Of a stretch of DNA of 13,051 bases, positions 6,492 to 13,051 are shown in pieces. The notes beneath the pieces were generated by a model. The model was not told where the DNA came from. It worked only from the letters and a program-made list of their open reading frames with translations, and ran no database searches. Source of the stretch: Prevotella sp. (GTDB taxonomy: Bacteria; Bacteroidota; Bacteroidia; Bacteroidales; Bacteroidaceae). A program made the translations under genes and the position numbers. Position 1 is the first letter of the stretch. Each line of letters starts with the position of its first letter. The DNA is taken from contig JAJPYV010000121.1 of assembly GCA_021204735.1 (NCBI GenBank), forward strand, positions 1-13,051, written 5' to 3'.

Positions 6492-7534
6492 CCAATAATG
6501 CCTTCTTCTTTCAATTTCAACTGCCATTTCCATGCCGAGCGCAATGTATCCTCGAGACTGTTCTCTGCTTTCCAGCCGAGCACCTTGTTGGCCTTGTCAA
6601 CATTACCCCAAACCTTCTCGATGTCGCCCTCACGACGGGGAGCATACTCCCAGTTGAGTTTCACGCCAGTAGCCTTCTCGAAACCCTCAACAACCTCAAG
6701 AGTACTTACGCCAGAGCCGGTACCGATATTAAAATACTCAACGGCTTCGGTGTCGGGATTATCAAGTACACGTTCCATTGCCTTTACGTGAGCCTTAGCG
6801 AGGTCAACCACATAAATATAGTCGCGTATGCAGGTACCATCAGGCGTGTTATAGTCATTACCGAAGATCTTCAATTGCTTGCGTATACCGATTGCAGTCT
6901 GAGTAACAAACGGGATAAGATTCATCGGTACGCCATTAGGCAACTCGCCTATATATGCAGACGGATGAGCGCCGATAGGATTAAAATACCTAAGAATAAT
7001 TGACTTGATAGGTGCACCGCTATGAATGAAATCGCAGATTATTTCCTCGTTTATTTGTTTTGTGTTACCGTAAGGACTCAACGCCTTCTGGATAGGGGCC
7101 TCCTCAGTTACAGGAAGGTTCTCAGGCGTAGGCTGACCGTAAACAGTACAGCTGGAAGAGAAGATAATGCCCTTAACGTTGAACTTTGGCATAAGTTCCA
7201 ACATGTTCAACAAACTGGTGATGTTATTGCGATAGTAAAGTAGAGGTTTTTCTACACTCTCGCCAACAGCCTTACTTGCAGCGAAGTGAATGATACCCTT
7301 GATGTCCTTATACTTTGCGAAAACACTCTCCATTGCTTTGAGGTCGCAACAGTCAACCTGCTCAAAGTCAGGGCGCACACCTGTTATCTTCTCTATACCG
7401 TCAACCACCTCAACCTTCGAATTGGAGAGGTTGTCAACAATCACTACCTTGTAACCTGCCTGCTGTAATTCCACAGTGGTATGAGAGCCTATGAACCCCG
7501 TGCCACCAGTTACCAAAATTGTCTGTTTCATCAT
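6485..7534 (-). CDS. galE: UDP-glucose 4-epimerase
   Basis: A 349-residue cytoplasmic NAD-dependent epimerase of the extended SDR family that interconverts UDP-glucose and UDP-galactose for galactose use and for cell-surface glycan precursors. The Rossmann loop G-G-T-G-F-I-G-S-H is at residues 10-18. The active site shows S128 (S-S-S-C-T-V-Y-G) with Y155 and K159 (Y-G-N-T-K), and the N-P-I-G-A-H and A-P-R-R-E-G-D substrate-site motifs lie at 185-190 and 298-304. The residue aligned with E. coli Tyr299 and human Cys307 is Val308, which may widen the N-acetyl pocket. The start has two adjacent ATGs; the second (7531) gives the M-K-Q-T-I-L-V-T-G start common in relatives. The gene stands alone: 185 bases from rnfA, with a terminator behind it, and is bracketed by heptamer tracts. 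Confidence 0.95.
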   Translation of the reverse strand: MMKQTILVTGGTGFIGSHTTVELQQAGYKVVIVDNLSNSKVEVVDGIEKITGVRPDFEQVDCCDLKAMESVFAKYKDIKGIIHFAASKAVGESVEKPLLYYRNNITSLLNMLELMPKFNVKGIIFSSSCTVYGQPTPENLPVTEEAPIQKALSPYGNTKQINEEIICDFIHSGAPIKSIILRYFNPIGAHPSAYIGELPNGVPMNLIPFVTQTAIGIRKQLKIFGNDYNTPDGTCIRDYIYVVDLAKAHVKAMERVLDNPDTEAVEYFNIGTGSGVSTLEVVEGFEKATGVKLNWEYAPRREGDIEKVWGNVDKANKVLGWKAENSLEDTLRSAWKWQLKLKEEGIIGN

Positions 7535-7540
7535 AATGCT

Positions 7541-7585
7541 CGCTTTGCTCGCAAATTAAAAATTAAAAATTAAAAGTTAAAAATT
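7541..7585. repeat. GCTCGC direct repeat plus AAATTAA heptamer tract upstream of galE
   Basis: GCTCGC (7540s) is repeated after three bases as GCTCGC, ending at 7551-7552, followed by heptads AAATTAA x3, AAGTTAA, AAATT (7553-7585). The galE start codon is only 6-7 bases from the GCTCGC unit, so this composite forms the galE 5' leader. The heptads match those at 6461-6491 in inverse orientation, and the AAGTTAA variant matches the tract at 1-20. Confidence 0.7.
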
Positions 7586-7661
7586 CATTCCTGCTTGAAT
7601 GCAGTTTTGCCTGAAGTTCTGTATTATATTCTTAGAAAATCATTTAATGCACTTCAAACAA

Positions 7662-7694
7662 TCAACGTTGTGAGCTTTTGGGTCACAACGTTGA
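7662..7694 (-). terminator. Hairpin ending the rnf operon
   Basis: TCAACGTTGTGA (7662-7673) and TCACAACGTTGA (7683-7694) form a perfect 12-bp stem with a 9-base loop. It begins 25 bases after the rnfA stop. The bases that follow on the minus strand (TTGTTTG) make only a weak U-tract. Its position and stem quality support a role as the 3' end of the rnf transcript. The rest of 7535-7719 shows no gene and no convincing galE promoter. Confidence 0.65.
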
Positions 7695-7719
7695 CTATAT
7701 TGATAGAAATCTTATAGTT

Positions 7720-8322
7720 TTAGTCAAGACCGAATACAGTCTTCAAGCCACCGTCTACGCCAGAGAATCCCATGAATGCCAAACTCAGTAAACCTGCCGT
7801 AACAAGTACTATCGCCATTCCCTTCATGCCCTTCGGTACGTTGACCATAGCGAGCTGCTCACGGATACCTGCGAAGGTTACCAATGCAAGAGCGAAACCG
7901 ATAGCTGTTGAGAAAGCGTAAACCACGCTCTTCAGAAGAGAGTAGTCTTTCTGGATTACTAAGATAGCAACACCGAGGACGGCACAGTTGGTTGTAATCA
8001 ACGGCAAGAAAATACCAAGAGCCTGATAAAGAGCTGGAGACACTTTCTTAAGGATAATTTCAACCATCTGCACAAGAGCAGCGATGACAAGAATAAATGT
8101 AATAGTCTGGAGATATTGCAGTCCGCATGGGTTCAGAATGTACATCTGGACGAGCCATGTAACGATTGTCGCAAGCGTCATTACGAAAGCGACAGCCGCA
8201 CCCATACCCATAGACGTGGACACTTTCTGTGACACTCCGAGGAACGGGCAGATACCTAAGAATTGTGACAACACGATGTTGTTCACAAAAATAGCCGAAA
8301 TAAAAATTAATAGATATTCCAT
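7720..8322 (-). CDS. rnfA: Rnf complex membrane subunit RnfA
   Basis: A 200-residue, six-helix membrane subunit of the Rnf ferredoxin:NAD+ oxidoreductase. It pairs with RnfE to hold an intramembrane Fe-S cluster on the electron and ion path. The conserved cysteines are C25 in F-L-G-I-C-P-F-L-G and C113 in L-I-T-T-N-C-A-V-L-G; C66 is extra. The C-terminal S-L-A-F-M-G-F-S-G is a family signature. The start is set at the ATG at 8322, which gives the M-E-Y-L-L-I-F start and places C25 as in homologues. A TTG two codons upstream (8328), overlapping the rnfE stop, is also possible. With the ATG, the arrangement is TGA-TT-ATG, so translation is probably coupled to rnfE. Last gene of the operon. NqrE is a close paralogue, but the neighbours identify Rnf. 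Confidence 0.95.
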   Translation of the reverse strand: MEYLLIFISAIFVNNIVLSQFLGICPFLGVSQKVSTSMGMGAAVAFVMTLATIVTWLVQMYILNPCGLQYLQTITFILVIAALVQMVEIILKKVSPALYQALGIFLPLITTNCAVLGVAILVIQKDYSLLKSVVYAFSTAIGFALALVTFAGIREQLAMVNVPKGMKGMAIVLVTAGLLSLAFMGFSGVDGGLKTVFGLD

Positions 8323-8324
8323 AA

Positions 8325-8909
8325 TCAAGCTTTCTTAATTCTGTTTACGATTGCGATAAGATAACCCAAAGTGATGAACGCACCCGGAGGGAGAACGAAC
8401 AGCAGCATGTTGCATGTCTCTGGCAGCAGGGTGAGACCAAATACAGAACCCGCACCAAGGATCTCACGGACAGCGCCGAGGATGGTAAGAGCGATAGTGA
8501 AGCCCAAGCCCATTCCAAGACCATCAAAAAGGCTCTCTATAGGGCCATGACCACAGGCGAATGCCTCTGCACGACCAAGTATGATACAGTTAACCACAAT
8601 CAGAGGGATAAACAAGCCAAGCGTGGAGTAGATAGCCGGCACGAAAGCCTGCATGAGCATCTGAAGAATGGTAACAAACGATGCGATGACAACGATGAAC
8701 ACAGGTATGCGCACCTTGTCGGGAGTAAGGTTCTTTATCAAGGATATTACGATGTTAGAACAAATAAGCACGAACATCGTGGCAAGTCCCATTGACATAC
8801 CATTGATAGCAGAAGTGGTGGTAGCCAGTGTAGGACACATACCAAGGAGAAGCACGAAGGTCGGGTTTTCCTTGATGATACCGTTATTTAATATTTTAAT
8901 GTAATTCAT
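8325..8909 (-). CDS. rnfE: Rnf complex membrane subunit RnfE
   Basis: A 194-residue polytopic membrane protein, homologous to RnfA and to NqrD, that is inserted in opposite topology to RnfA in the membrane core of the complex. Conserved cysteines are C25 (L-L-G-M-C-P-T-L-A) and C108 (L-I-V-V-N-C-I-I-L-G-R-A-E-A-F-A). The last motif marks the RnfE/NqrD branch. About six hydrophobic helices span the chain, and the tail is short and basic. It starts 22 bases after rnfG; the leader carries only a short AAGGA placed too close to the ATG to be a normal ribosome-binding site. The length is slightly below that of proteobacterial RnfE, as is common for anaerobe forms. Confidence 0.95.
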   Translation of the reverse strand: MNYIKILNNGIIKENPTFVLLLGMCPTLATTTSAINGMSMGLATMFVLICSNIVISLIKNLTPDKVRIPVFIVVIASFVTILQMLMQAFVPAIYSTLGLFIPLIVVNCIILGRAEAFACGHGPIESLFDGLGMGLGFTIALTILGAVREILGAGSVFGLTLLPETCNMLLFVLPPGAFITLGYLIAIVNRIKKA

Positions 8910-8931
8910 AATCCTTCAAATTTAAGTTAGA

Positions 8932-9549
8932 TTATTTCGCATTCTGAGGTGTCGCACCTGTATTGACATCAGTTCCGCTATATGCGCCGTATGCCTGATT
9001 GACAGCCTTTAAGAAAGCACGACTGGTGATTGTGGAGGCTGTGATAGCATCAACATCACCACCGTCTTTTGAAACGGTGAGATTATCCTTACCAGGATTC
9101 TTGCCTATGATACAGCCCTTGCCGTCGGCCTGGAACCAATTTCCCGCCTTTGCCCCAAGACCAGGTGTCTCTGAATGTTGCAGAATAGTGTAACCGAGAA
9201 TGTTGCCTTCGGGGTCAAAGCCCACAAGCACCTTAAGGTCGCCACCGAAACCACCGGTAGTACTCTCTATAGCCACGCCGAGAGGGTTGTTGCTTTTGTC
9301 GACAGCTTTGTGAACAACGAAAGTAGCATCTTTTCCGTCAATGTTCTGTGTTACGGTAACATCCTCTGCCACAGTAAGGTCAACGCCACCCATCACGGCT
9401 TTGATACCGTCGGAAAGAGTCTTCTCGTTTTGCACAGCTATAGGACCAGCCGTAACAGTGTTCACGTAAGCCAATATAAAGCCCATGATAACAGCCACGC
9501 CTACAAGGGCGATTATCATGTTAGTTATTGATGATTCTAACTTTTTCAT
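8932..9549 (-). CDS. rnfG: Rnf complex FMN-binding subunit RnfG
   Basis: A 205-residue protein with one N-terminal membrane helix (about 9-31) and a periplasmic FMN-binding domain that passes electrons between RnfD and the rest of the complex. The flavinylation segment D-A-I-T-A-S-T-I-T-S-R lies at 167-177, with Thr173 in the position of the covalently modified Thr. The common S-G-A-T form is here T-A-S-T, a mild variant. H-S-E-T-P-G-L-G-A (125-133) is also conserved. The C-terminus ends in a Thr/Asn/Gly-rich tail. The start overlaps the rnfD stop as ATGA, and a strong Shine-Dalgarno sequence (9557-9563) lies 7 bases before it. A flavin transferase (ApbE) would be needed and is not in the window. 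Confidence 0.94.
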   Translation of the reverse strand: MKKLESSITNMIIALVGVAVIMGFILAYVNTVTAGPIAVQNEKTLSDGIKAVMGGVDLTVAEDVTVTQNIDGKDATFVVHKAVDKSNNPLGVAIESTTGGFGGDLKVLVGFDPEGNILGYTILQHSETPGLGAKAGNWFQADGKGCIIGKNPGKDNLTVSKDGGDVDAITASTITSRAFLKAVNQAYGAYSGTDVNTGATPQNAK

Positions 9550-10553
9550 TTCTTGTCCTCCTTCACTACTTCACCATAACGTTTCGGTTTGATATATGCA
9601 TTAATAAGCGGAGTAAACGAATTCATAATAAGGATGGCGAATGACATACCCTCTGGATAAGAGCCCCAGTTACGGATAATCACTGTCAACACTCCTATCA
9701 ATATACCGTAGAGAATCTGTCCCTTTCCAGTCATCGGCGATGTTACATAGTCGGTTGCCATGAAGATAGCACCAAGCATAAGACCACCACTCAACAGTTC
9801 AGCAATAGGACTTGCATAAACAGGATTTGCGAGGTGCATGATACCGCTGAATACGAATACCGTTGCCAAGATGCTAATTGGAATATGCCATGTAATAATC
9901 TTCTTCCAAAGCATAAAGATCAAACCGATTATCAATGCCAAGGCACAAACCTCACCGATAGTACCTGCACCGAGAACAGCACCAGGATTTCCCCAAAGCA
10001 TCGATAACGAATCAGGCAGCTGCTGAAGAACAGCAGGGTCGCCCGACTTGATAGCCGTTTTCATAATGCTCAATGGAGTAGCTCCAGTAACTGCATCAGT
10101 ATAACTTGTCAACTGACCTGCAACCGGCCATGATGTCATTTGTGCAGGGAAGGAAACCAACAGGAAGCAACGCCCTACCAAAGCAGGGTTCCAAGGGTTG
10201 CAACCAAGACCGCCGAAAGACAGTTTGCCGATACCTATAGCAACCAGTGCACCTATGATAATAATCCATACAGGGAGGTTTGAAGGCAGGTTGAAGCCTA
10301 ACAACAAACCAGTGAGAATGGCGGAACCGTCACAGATAGTGGGTTGTTTTCTCAAAATATATTTTGTTATCGCCCACTCAAAAAACACACAAGCCGCCAC
10401 ACTTGACACACACACAATGGCAGAGCCTATTCCGAAGAATATGAATGAAACCACCAATGCAGGTATCAATGCAATTATTACACCATACATATTGCGCTGT
10501 ACACTGTCGTTACTATGCGCATGTGGCGATAATGATACTATTAATTTGCCCAT
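9546..10553 (-). CDS. rnfD: Rnf complex membrane flavoprotein RnfD
   Basis: A 335-residue multi-spanning inner-membrane subunit with covalent FMN, thought to take part in ion transport and related to NqrB. The N-terminal S-P-H-A-H (9-13) is typical. The FMN-attachment motif T-G-A-T-P-L is at 156-161, with Thr159 as the modified residue. F-G-G-L-G-C-N-P-W-N-P-A-L (113-125) and F-M-A-T-D-Y-V-T-S-P and G-K-G-Q lie in conserved positions of the C-terminal half. The C-terminal K-E-D-K-K codons double as the Shine-Dalgarno sequence for rnfG. It follows an 89-base gap after rnfC, the longest in the operon, which holds a 7-bp inverted repeat ATCAGTA/TACTGAT but no promoter consensus that I can see. 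Confidence 0.95.
   Translation of the reverse strand: MGKLIVSLSPHAHSNDSVQRNMYGVIIALIPALVVSFIFFGIGSAIVCVSSVAACVFFEWAITKYILRKQPTICDGSAILTGLLLGFNLPSNLPVWIIIIGALVAIGIGKLSFGGLGCNPWNPALVGRCFLLVSFPAQMTSWPVAGQLTSYTDAVTGATPLSIMKTAIKSGDPAVLQQLPDSLSMLWGNPGAVLGAGTIGEVCALALIIGLIFMLWKKIITWHIPISILATVFVFSGIMHLANPVYASPIAELLSGGLMLGAIFMATDYVTSPMTGKGQILYGILIGVLTVIIRNWGSYPEGMSFAILIMNSFTPLINAYIKPKRYGEVVKEDKK
9557..9563 (-). promoter_or_regulatory. Strong Shine-Dalgarno sequence for rnfG
   Basis: AAGGAGG on the minus strand, 7 bases before the rnfG ATG, inside the last codons of rnfD. Most starts in this window, and in Bacteroidota generally, lack such a site, so it stands out. It pairs with an ATGA stop/start overlap. 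Confidence 0.6.
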
Positions 10554-10642
10554 TTTTCTTAATATTATATTGTCTTTTCTCTATCAGTATCATACCTTTC
10601 GCAACCGCTATCGGCAAGACACTACTGATGAGGGAAAGATTT

Positions 10643-11995
10643 TTATTTTTTTGTATTACGTGCTCTTATTATACCCATAACAGTACTCTTACCAAGACGT
10701 ATGTTGTCAAGCATAGGACGATTAGCGGGGCACGTGAACTGGCACGAACCACACTCGATACATGAGGTGATGTCTTCTTGCTCCACCTTCTCCCATAGGT
10801 GCTTTGCACTTGCCGTTGCCAAGAGATACGGCTCAAGACCCATAGGACAAGCACTTACACACTTAGCGCAACGGATACATGGCTGTGGCTCCTTGCGGCG
10901 CGCATCGTCACCACTAAGGATAGTAACACTGTTGGAACCTTTGCAGATAGGAACGTCAACAGAGGTAAGAGCCTTACCCATCATCGGACCACCACCGAGC
11001 AACTTGTTGTCGCCTTCCGGCATTCCACCGCACTCATTGATAAGGTCAATCATTGGTGTACCCATACGAACGAGGAAGTTACCTGGTTTGGCAACCTCCT
11101 TACCAGTTACAGTGGTGTAACGCTCAAAGAGAGGTTTGTTTTTCATGACAGCCTCATAAACAGCGTAAGCAGTACCGACATTCTGCACGATAGCACCCAC
11201 ATTGACAGGGATTGCCGGAGGAGCCGGAACCTGACGGCGGATAACGGCATCCACAAGCTGTTTCTCACCTCCTTGCGGATATTTCTTCTTAAGTGCCACA
11301 ACTTCTACATTAGGGTTGTTTGCCGTCTTCTGCTCAAACAGTTCGATAGCCTTCGGTTTATTGTCCTCAATACCGATATAACCTTTCGTAACCTTTGCTG
11401 CCTTCATAAGCAGGTCAAGGCCCACCAATATCTCATCAGAATGTTCCATCATCAGGCGGTAGTCTGCCGTGATATATGGCTCACACTCAACACCATTGAT
11501 AATCACACACTCTGCCTTCGCAGTTGGTGGAGGACACAGTTTGATGAATGTCGGGAAGCCGGCACCACCCATACCTGTAACACCCGCCTTCTTGATACGG
11601 TTGACAATTTCTTCTGGGGTGAGCTCTGGATGAGCTGCAAGAGTCTCAAGTTTATTTGAACGGTCAATACTCTCTTCCCATTCGTCACCTTCCACCTTTA
11701 CTATAATAACTGGTTTACGGTAACCAGAACCGTCAATAGCGGTATCTATCTTCGTTACAGTTCCAGAAACAGAAGAATAAATAGGAGCGGAAACGAAACC
11801 GCCTGCCTCTGCGAGGAGCGTTCCTACCTTCACTTTGTCACCCTTGGCAACCACTGGCTTTGCCGGGGCTCCGATATGCTGTGACAATGGGAATATCGCC
11901 TCCTTTGGCAATTTGGCTACTTGCGTTGCAACCTCTGCCGTTATCTTGTTCTCTTCGGGATGTACACCGCCAATTCTGAAAGTCTTCAAATTCAT
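10643..11995 (-). CDS. rnfC: Rnf complex NADH-linked Fe-S/flavin subunit RnfC
   Basis: A 450-residue peripheral subunit on the cytoplasmic face that exchanges electrons with NAD(H). An N-terminal barrel-sandwich domain (about 1-105) is followed by a domain like the 51-kDa subunit of complex I: G-M-G-G-A-G-F-P-T (141-149, nucleotide/FMN loop), I-N-G-V-E-C-E-P-Y (166-174) and Y-P-Q-G-G-E-K-Q-L (239-247). Two [4Fe-4S] motifs C-x2-C-x2-C-x3-C lie at C373/376/379/383 and C412/415/418/422. It lacks the long repetitive C-terminal extension of enterobacterial RsxC, as expected for anaerobe forms. The start overlaps the rnfB stop as ATGA, with GGAGGAGG 7 bases before the ATG. Confidence 0.96.
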   Translation of the reverse strand: MNLKTFRIGGVHPEENKITAEVATQVAKLPKEAIFPLSQHIGAPAKPVVAKGDKVKVGTLLAEAGGFVSAPIYSSVSGTVTKIDTAIDGSGYRKPVIIVKVEGDEWEESIDRSNKLETLAAHPELTPEEIVNRIKKAGVTGMGGAGFPTFIKLCPPPTAKAECVIINGVECEPYITADYRLMMEHSDEILVGLDLLMKAAKVTKGYIGIEDNKPKAIELFEQKTANNPNVEVVALKKKYPQGGEKQLVDAVIRRQVPAPPAIPVNVGAIVQNVGTAYAVYEAVMKNKPLFERYTTVTGKEVAKPGNFLVRMGTPMIDLINECGGMPEGDNKLLGGGPMMGKALTSVDVPICKGSNSVTILSGDDARRKEPQPCIRCAKCVSACPMGLEPYLLATASAKHLWEKVEQEDITSCIECGSCQFTCPANRPMLDNIRLGKSTVMGIIRARNTKK

Positions 11996-12891
11996 GCTTT
12001 AACCTCCTCCTGTTTTTGTTCTACCTTCTCCGCAGCATCCGCCGGCTTCTCAGCACGAGGCTTAGGTGCAGGGAAATTGACTGCAACAATAGCGTGTGTA
12101 GGACAAGCCTCAACACACTTACGACAGAGACGACATACGTTAGGATCAATGTAAGAGAGGTTGTTTTCTACCTTGATAGCTCCAAACTTACATTCCTTCT
12201 CGCACTTACCGCAACCGATACATGCTGCATTACATGCCTTCTTGGCAACTGCTCCCTTGTCTTTGTTCACGCAACGAACATAGACACGGCGATTCTTGAC
12301 ACCCTTCTTACGAAGCTCGATGATATGTCTCGGACAAGCCTTTACACAGGCACCGCAGGAAGTACATTTCTCCTCGTCTACCTCTGGCAAACCTGTCTCT
12401 GCATTCATCGTAATCGCACCAAACGTACATGCGTTGACACAATCGCCACAGCCCAAACAGCCAAATCCACAGCCCGTCTCACCGGCACCGCAAGCGTTCA
12501 TAGCCGTACAAGTCCTAAGACCGTTGTACTCTGCAATGCGTGGACGTAATTCACAAGTACCGTTACAACGTACAACCGCAACCTTGGGTTCAGTGTTAGC
12601 GATTGCCATTCCCAACAAGTCAGCTATCTGTCCCATTACAGGCGCACCGCCTACAGGACAGAGGAGACCTTCCAACGAACCAGCATCAGCAGCCTTTACC
12701 AAAGCACTTGCCAAGCCGGCGCATCCAGGATAGCCACATCCTCCACAGTTTGCTCCTGGCAGAGCTGCCGTCACTTGCCCTATACGGGGGTCTTCATGAA
12801 CAGCAAACTTCTTGGAACATACGTATAGAATGACCGAAGCCACTAACGCTATTCCTCCAAGAACAATTACCGCAATTAAAATAACGTTCAT
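11992..12891 (-). CDS. rnfB: Rnf complex multi-cluster ferredoxin subunit RnfB
   Basis: A 299-residue subunit, the entry point for electrons from reduced ferredoxin. An N-terminal membrane helix (about 4-25) is followed by the Rnf-type Fe-S domain with C49-x2-C52-x4-C57 and C78. A cysteine-rich linker follows (C109, C113, C128, C134, C141). Four ferredoxin-type C-x2-C-x2-C-x3-C motifs lie at 145-155, 176-186, 224-234 and 253-263. C207 and C220 are extra. From memory, many RnfB proteins lack a Cys at the position of C148, so the first cluster could use C141 or C148. The C-terminal 28 residues are a Pro/Ala/Glu/Lys-rich tail. It is longer than enterobacterial RsxB (about 190 residues), as in anaerobe RnfB. 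First visible gene of the operon. Confidence 0.96.
   Translation of the reverse strand: MNVILIAVIVLGGIALVASVILYVCSKKFAVHEDPRIGQVTAALPGANCGGCGYPGCAGLASALVKAADAGSLEGLLCPVGGAPVMGQIADLLGMAIANTEPKVAVVRCNGTCELRPRIAEYNGLRTCTAMNACGAGETGCGFGCLGCGDCVNACTFGAITMNAETGLPEVDEEKCTSCGACVKACPRHIIELRKKGVKNRRVYVRCVNKDKGAVAKKACNAACIGCGKCEKECKFGAIKVENNLSYIDPNVCRLCRKCVEACPTHAIVAVNFPAPKPRAEKPADAAEKVEQKQEEVKA
12003..12010 (-). promoter_or_regulatory. Strong Shine-Dalgarno sequence for rnfC
   Basis: GGAGGAGG on the minus strand, 7 bases before the rnfC ATG, within the last codons of rnfB (Glu-Glu-Val). It has the same spacing as the rnfG site and the same ATGA overlap context. Confidence 0.6.
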
Positions 12892-13010
12892 AAATTTTTG
12901 TATTTTGTTTTTTAGTTAATAATTACCTGAGCTGATGGCTACTCCCCCACTCCGACATTCATCTCTGTACTCTCGATGGAAAAGGATAACCGTTGTTGTA
13001 TTTTCCCCCT

Positions 13011-13042
13011 CAAAAGGTAAATTGCGAAATAATAAGGCACAA
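13011..13042 (-). promoter_or_regulatory. Candidate rnf operon promoter
   Basis: On the minus strand TTG (13042-13040) is followed after 20 bases by TACCTTTTG (13019-13011), close to the Bacteroidota -33 TTTG and -7 TAnnTTTG consensus, with one extra T in the -7 element. It would give a leader of about 110 bases before rnfB. No rseC-like gene, which often precedes rnfB in Bacteroidota, is seen in the 160 bases present, so the true operon start could also lie beyond the window. Confidence 0.3.
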
Positions 13043-13051
13043 GGGCACACA

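Noticed and set aside
8323..8328. TTG at 8328 as the rnfA start
   Set aside because: It would add two residues ahead of the M-E-Y-L-L start that matches the family; the ATG at 8322 is preferred, though the TTG cannot be formally excluded.
10799..11659. Long plus-strand open frame (286 codons) opposite rnfC
   Set aside because: It lies entirely antisense to a clear rnfC, its translation is His/Thr/Arg/Leu-rich with no domain, and it follows from the codon use of the sense gene. The same holds for the plus-strand frames at 10198-10680, 12016-12549, 12296-12733 and 9175-9531.
7720..12891. Na+-translocating NADH:quinone reductase (nqr) operon
   Set aside because: The presence of multi-ferredoxin RnfB and Fe-S RnfC, the absence of an NqrF-type subunit and the BCDGEA order identify Rnf, despite homology of the membrane subunits.
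12916..13050. Minus-strand frame open from the right edge to a TAA before rnfB, a possible C-terminus of an upstream gene such as rseC
   Set aside because: About 45 codons can stay open by chance, the translation has no feature of RseC that I recognise, and a promoter-like element sits within it.
1..13051. CRISPR array, tRNA/rRNA gene, insertion sequence or phage gene
   Set aside because: No spaced direct repeats of CRISPR length, no tRNA cloverleaf or rRNA-like sequence noticed by eye, and no transposase or integrase frame in the window.

Overview
The window looks like a chromosomal segment of a member of the Bacteroidota, most probably a Prevotella-type Bacteroidales. The signs are a SusC/SusD pair, two lipoproteins of the surface-exposed Bacteroidota type, an rnfBCDGEA operon order, A-rich start regions that mostly lack Shine-Dalgarno sequences, TAnnTTTG-type promoter elements, and AT-rich heptanucleotide tracts between genes. 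The genus is an inference; no rRNA gene is present. All ten well-supported genes are on the minus strand, so transcription runs right to left.

Right part (about 13.05 to 7.6 kb): a probably complete six-gene operon rnfB-rnfC-rnfD-rnfG-rnfE-rnfA encodes the membrane-bound Rnf complex, an ion-translocating ferredoxin:NAD+ oxidoreductase. RnfB carries many Fe-S clusters, RnfC is the NADH/FMN/Fe-S subunit, RnfD and RnfG carry covalent FMN, and RnfA and RnfE are the paired membrane subunits with intramembrane cysteines. The genes are tightly packed, with two ATGA overlaps, each preceded by an unusually good Shine-Dalgarno sequence. The exception is an 89-base gap between rnfC and rnfD. A candidate promoter precedes rnfB, and a 12-bp-stem hairpin follows rnfA.

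Middle (7.59 to 6.35 kb): a single galE (UDP-glucose 4-epimerase) is bracketed by oppositely oriented TTAAAAA-type heptamer tracts. The downstream tract supplies the galE stop codon. A 14-bp perfect hairpin lies downstream as a probable terminator.

Left part (6.35 to 0.38 kb): a three-gene unit encodes a SusC TonB-dependent outer-membrane transporter, a SusD binding lipoprotein and a small acidic-tailed lipoprotein of unknown function. No glycosidase, sensor or sigma/anti-sigma gene is visible with it. The roughly 290-base leader before susC holds a promoter-like element, an 18-base hyphenated palindrome, a duplicated 14-base sequence at the susC initiation region, and a possible 17-codon leader ORF. 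This leader is the most interesting unexplained part of the window.

The left 382 bases contain no convincing gene. They hold three hairpins after the operon (two mutually exclusive), a long polypyrimidine tract, a leftward promoter-like element, and an inverted-repeat element next to another heptamer tract at the window edge.
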